Assembly: GCA_041859375.1 (NCBI GenBank)
Contig: JBHEKP010000305.1
Coordinates: 1 to 8,107 of the forward strand
Source: JBHEKP01 sp041859375
GTDB lineage: Bacteria; Hydrogenedentota; Hydrogenedentia; Hydrogenedentales; CAITNO01
Length of the DNA stretch: 8,107 nucleotides
Direction: 5' to 3'
Shown: positions 6,078-8,107 of the stretch, in pieces
Position numbering within the stretch: position 1 is the first letter of the stretch
Layout: every line of letters begins with the position of its first letter
The notes under the pieces: generated by a model
What the model was told of the DNA's origin: nothing
Databases searched by the model: none
Seen by the model: the letters and a program-made list of their open reading frames with translations, nothing else
Program-made: the position numbers and the translations under genes

Positions 6078-7283
6078 ATGTGGCTCATTCCACGGCGGCG
6101 GGCCGACATGGCCCCGGGCGAGACGCGGCGGCTCAAGTCCGCCTGCGCCGGGCTGCGCATGGGCGAGCCGCCGCTGGTGGCGGAGTTCGAGCGGCGCGTG
6201 GCCGCGTTCACCGGCGTGCCCCAGGCGGCCGCGGTCAACTCCGGACGGCTGGGCATGCGCCTGATACTCGAATACCTCGGCGTCGGCGACGGCGCGGAGG
6301 TGATCATCCCCGCCTACACGCTCAAGGACCTCATCCCCATCGTGCGCAATTCCGGCGCGGAGGCGGTGCCCGCCGACATTGACCCGCGCACGCTCAACGT
6401 GACCGCCGCCTCCGTTGAAAGGCGGATTACGGCGCGCACCCGCGCGATCATCGTGCTCCACGCCTTCGGCGCGCCCGCGCCCGTGGACGAAATCACCGAA
6501 CTGGCCGACCGCCGCGGCATCCCCGTGATTGAGGACTGCGCCCACTCGCTGGGTGCGACATTGCATGGCCGCCAAACCGGCTCCTTCGGCTACGCGGGCT
6601 TTTTCAGTTTTGAGCCGACCAAGCCGGTGAACACCTACGGCGGCGGCATGGTGGTGAGCCGCGACCCCGACCTCGTCCGCTTCATCCGCGCCCGCGAGGC
6701 CGAAAAGCCCCTCGACACCGCGACCCTCCTGCGCAAGGCCGCCGCCACGCGCAAGGAGCGGCTGCTCATGTCCACCGGCCTCGCCCTGCCCGTGCTCATG
6801 GCCATGTCCTCCCCCGCGGTCGCCGGCCTTGTGGGCCGCGCCTACCGCGGCGCGCAGGGCGTGCCCTCCGTGACGGCGCGCTACAGCCCCGCCCAGGCCG
6901 GCCTCGGCATCGCCAAACTCGCCACCCTGCCCGAGCGCCTTGCGCGGCGGCGGGTGCGCGCGCGCCTGCTCGAATCCCTGCTTGACCCCCGCATCCGGGT
7001 GCAGCAACTGATTCCGGGCGCGGAGCCAACCTGGTACTTCTTCATCGTCCTGCCGCCCCGGCGCGCCTGCGAGATGCGCCCGCGCCTCATCTGGCGGCAC
7101 GGCGTTGACGCGGCGATGGAGTCCGAAATCGCCGACGAGTGCGCCCGCATCACGGGCTACGCAGACTGCCCCAACGTGGTGGAGGCCTACTTCCACGCCC
7201 TGGCGCTCCCCTTCTTCGACGGGCTCACCGGGCGGCAGGCGCGCCGCGTCGCCCGCGCGGTCAACCGGACCCTGGACGCATGA
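6078..7283 (+). CDS. DegT/DnrJ/EryC1/StrS-family PLP-dependent aminotransferase
   Basis: A 401-residue fold-type I PLP enzyme of the family that aminates keto-sugars and keto-cyclitols. It has the N-terminal substrate loop, VNSGRLGMRLILEYLGVGDGAEVIIPAYT (53-81), AEAVPADIDPRTLNV (94-108), the IEDCAHSLGA motif with Asp153 expected to contact the PLP pyridine nitrogen, and FFSFEPTKPVNTYGGGM (175-191), where Lys182 is the expected Schiff-base lysine. The family's usual histidine near this lysine is not evident. Residues about 227-255 form an unusually hydrophobic, Ala/Leu/Met-rich insertion after the core. The C-terminal half (about 318-401) has the small-domain pattern, including TWYFFIVLP and the closing ALALPFFDGLT. 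ATG 6078 is chosen because GGGGGCGGAA precedes it and it follows the upstream stop by 2 bases; the open frame extends back into the upstream gene but has no family homology there. The stop overlaps the antiporter start by ATGA. Confidence 0.87.
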   Translation: MWLIPRRRADMAPGETRRLKSACAGLRMGEPPLVAEFERRVAAFTGVPQAAAVNSGRLGMRLILEYLGVGDGAEVIIPAYTLKDLIPIVRNSGAEAVPADIDPRTLNVTAASVERRITARTRAIIVLHAFGAPAPVDEITELADRRGIPVIEDCAHSLGATLHGRQTGSFGYAGFFSFEPTKPVNTYGGGMVVSRDPDLVRFIRAREAEKPLDTATLLRKAAATRKERLLMSTGLALPVLMAMSSPAVAGLVGRAYRGAQGVPSVTARYSPAQAGLGIAKLATLPERLARRRVRARLLESLLDPRIRVQQLIPGAEPTWYFFIVLPPRRACEMRPRLIWRHGVDAAMESEIADECARITGYADCPNVVEAYFHALALPFFDGLTGRQARRVARAVNRTLDA

Positions 7284-8107
7284 CGAACACCCTTCTCTAC
7301 GACCTGGCCGTGGTCATGGCCGTGGCGGGCGTGGTGACGGTGCTCTTCCACCGGATCAACCAGCCCGTGGTGCTGGGCTACATCCTCGCCGGGGTCATCA
7401 TCGGCCCCAACACCCCCCAGATACCCGTGGCCATACACGAGGAGTCCATGGAAACCCTCGCCGAGCTCGGCGTCGTGTTCCTGCTCTTCAGCCTGGGCCT
7501 CGAATTCAACCTGCGCAAGCTCGCCCGCGTCGGCATCGGCGCGGGCCTCGCCGCCGTCATGGAAATCACCGTGATGGTCTGGGTGGGCTACAACATCGGG
7601 CGCCTCTTCGGCTGGTCCACAATGGACAGCATTTTCCTCGGCGCGATGATGTCCATCTCGTCCAGCATGATCCTCTTCAAGCTCCTCCACGCCTCCGGCA
7701 GGACCCGCGAGCCCTTTGCCCAGTTCATCTTCGGCATCCTCGTCATCGAGGACCTGCTCGCCGTGGCCATGCTCGGCCTCCTCTCCAGCGTGGCCATGAC
7801 CCACACACTCGACGTGCCCGGCGTGCTGTCCACGCTCGGAAGGCTCGGGGCCTTCCTCGCCGTCATGATCGTCGGCGGGCTCCTGGCCGTGCCCCCCTTC
7901 ATCCGCTATGTGCGCCGTTTCAAAAGCGAGGAAATGCTGCTGGTCGGCGTGCTCGGCGTCTGCTTCGGCGCGTCGCTTCTCGCCGTGAAAACCGGGTTCA
8001 GCACCGCCCTGGGGGCCTTCGTGGCGGGCGCCGTCGTGGCGGAGGCGCGTGAAAACCGCAAGATCCTCGCCCTCATCGGGCCCGTGCGCGACCTCTTCAG
8101 CGCCATC
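7280..8107 (+). CDS. Kef-type (CPA2) monovalent cation:proton antiporter, N-terminal part
   Basis: The reading frame is open from ATG 7280 to the window edge (276 codons seen) and is cut off there. It is a multi-pass inner-membrane protein of the KefB/KefC and NapA-like CPA2 group, which exchanges K+ or Na+ for protons. Recognisable segments are INQPVVLGYILAGVIIGP (26-43), ELGVVFLLFSLGLEF (62-76), FLGAMMSISSSMILFKLL (119-136), the ion-site region FGILVIEDLLAVAML (151-165) with Glu157-Asp158, and TALGAFVAGAVVAEA (242-256). About eight hydrophobic segments are present before the cut. Full-length members have a transport domain of about 380 residues, often followed by a Rossmann (TrkA-N) regulatory domain, so roughly 100 or more residues are missing. 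The start overlaps the aminotransferase stop by ATGA; only a weak ribosome-binding site (TGGA) precedes it, consistent with coupled translation. A longer frame at 7105-8052 is a shadow with no domain signature. Confidence 0.9.
   Translation, partial: MTNTLLYDLAVVMAVAGVVTVLFHRINQPVVLGYILAGVIIGPNTPQIPVAIHEESMETLAELGVVFLLFSLGLEFNLRKLARVGIGAGLAAVMEITVMVWVGYNIGRLFGWSTMDSIFLGAMMSISSSMILFKLLHASGRTREPFAQFIFGILVIEDLLAVAMLGLLSSVAMTHTLDVPGVLSTLGRLGAFLAVMIVGGLLAVPPFIRYVRRFKSEEMLLVGVLGVCFGASLLAVKTGFSTALGAFVAGAVVAEARENRKILALIGPVRDLFSAI

Noticed and set aside
7105..8052. 315-codon plus-strand frame at the right end
   Set aside because: It starts inside the aminotransferase and is Arg/Pro/His-rich without hydrophobic segments. 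The overlapping frame from 7280 to the edge encodes a clear Kef-type transporter.
1..8107. CRISPR array, tRNA, rRNA or mobile element
   Set aside because: No regularly spaced repeats, cloverleaf-like sequences, rRNA-like stretches, transposase or integrase motifs, or terminal inverted repeats were seen; nearly all the window is accounted for by genes on one strand.

Overview
The window is a very GC-rich (about two-thirds G+C by eye), gene-dense bacterial segment with every supportable gene on the + strand. Strong G/C bias at third codon positions produces long shadow reading frames, including a 661-codon one on the minus strand. Oxygen-sensitive iron-sulfur enzymes (a 2-hydroxyacyl-CoA dehydratase/benzoyl-CoA reductase-type system and a radical SAM enzyme) point to an anaerobe or facultative anaerobe. 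The lipoprotein signal peptide indicates a bacterium. The phylum cannot be fixed from sequence alone; a high-GC, uncultured-type lineage (for example in or near the PVC/Hydrogenedentota region) is only a guess.

Layout. (1) 1-1604: a plausible sigma70-like promoter, then a lipoprotein with a proline-rich stalk carrying three 11-residue repeats, two tandem copies of an SmpA/OmlA-like small domain, an acidic linker and a beta-rich C-terminal domain. (2) 1605-1672: a short spacer with a perfect 16-bp palindrome. (3) 1673-4859: a tight three-gene operon, with both junctions being 4-base ATGA overlaps. It encodes a small D-component subunit (381 aa), the BadF/HgdC-type ATPase activator (274 aa) and a larger D-component subunit (407 aa). 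Together these look like a complete ATP-driven low-potential electron-transfer enzyme of the 2-hydroxyacyl-CoA dehydratase superfamily, but no CoA-transferase, acyl-CoA dehydrogenase or ETF gene is in view to reveal the substrate. (4) 4860-4965: a 106-base spacer with two hairpins, one immediately upstream of the next ribosome-binding site. (5) 4966-8107: a second tight set: a radical SAM enzyme with a single-cluster Twitch/half-SPASM tail (GTG start), a DegT/DnrJ/EryC1/StrS-type PLP aminotransferase starting 2 bases after it, and a Kef-type (CPA2) cation/proton antiporter overlapping it by ATGA and running off the window.

How they may work together. The dehydratase trio is self-consistent: the activator hydrolyses ATP to inject an electron into the iron-sulfur-bearing two-subunit partner. 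The radical SAM-aminotransferase pair resembles arrangements in amino-sugar and aminocyclitol pathways, where a radical SAM enzyme acts next to a DegT-family transaminase. Whether the two sets share a pathway is not shown by the sequence. The main candidates for novelty are the substrate of the dehydratase-like system, the radical SAM/aminotransferase pair (whose aminotransferase has an unusual hydrophobic insertion), and the duplicated-domain lipoprotein.
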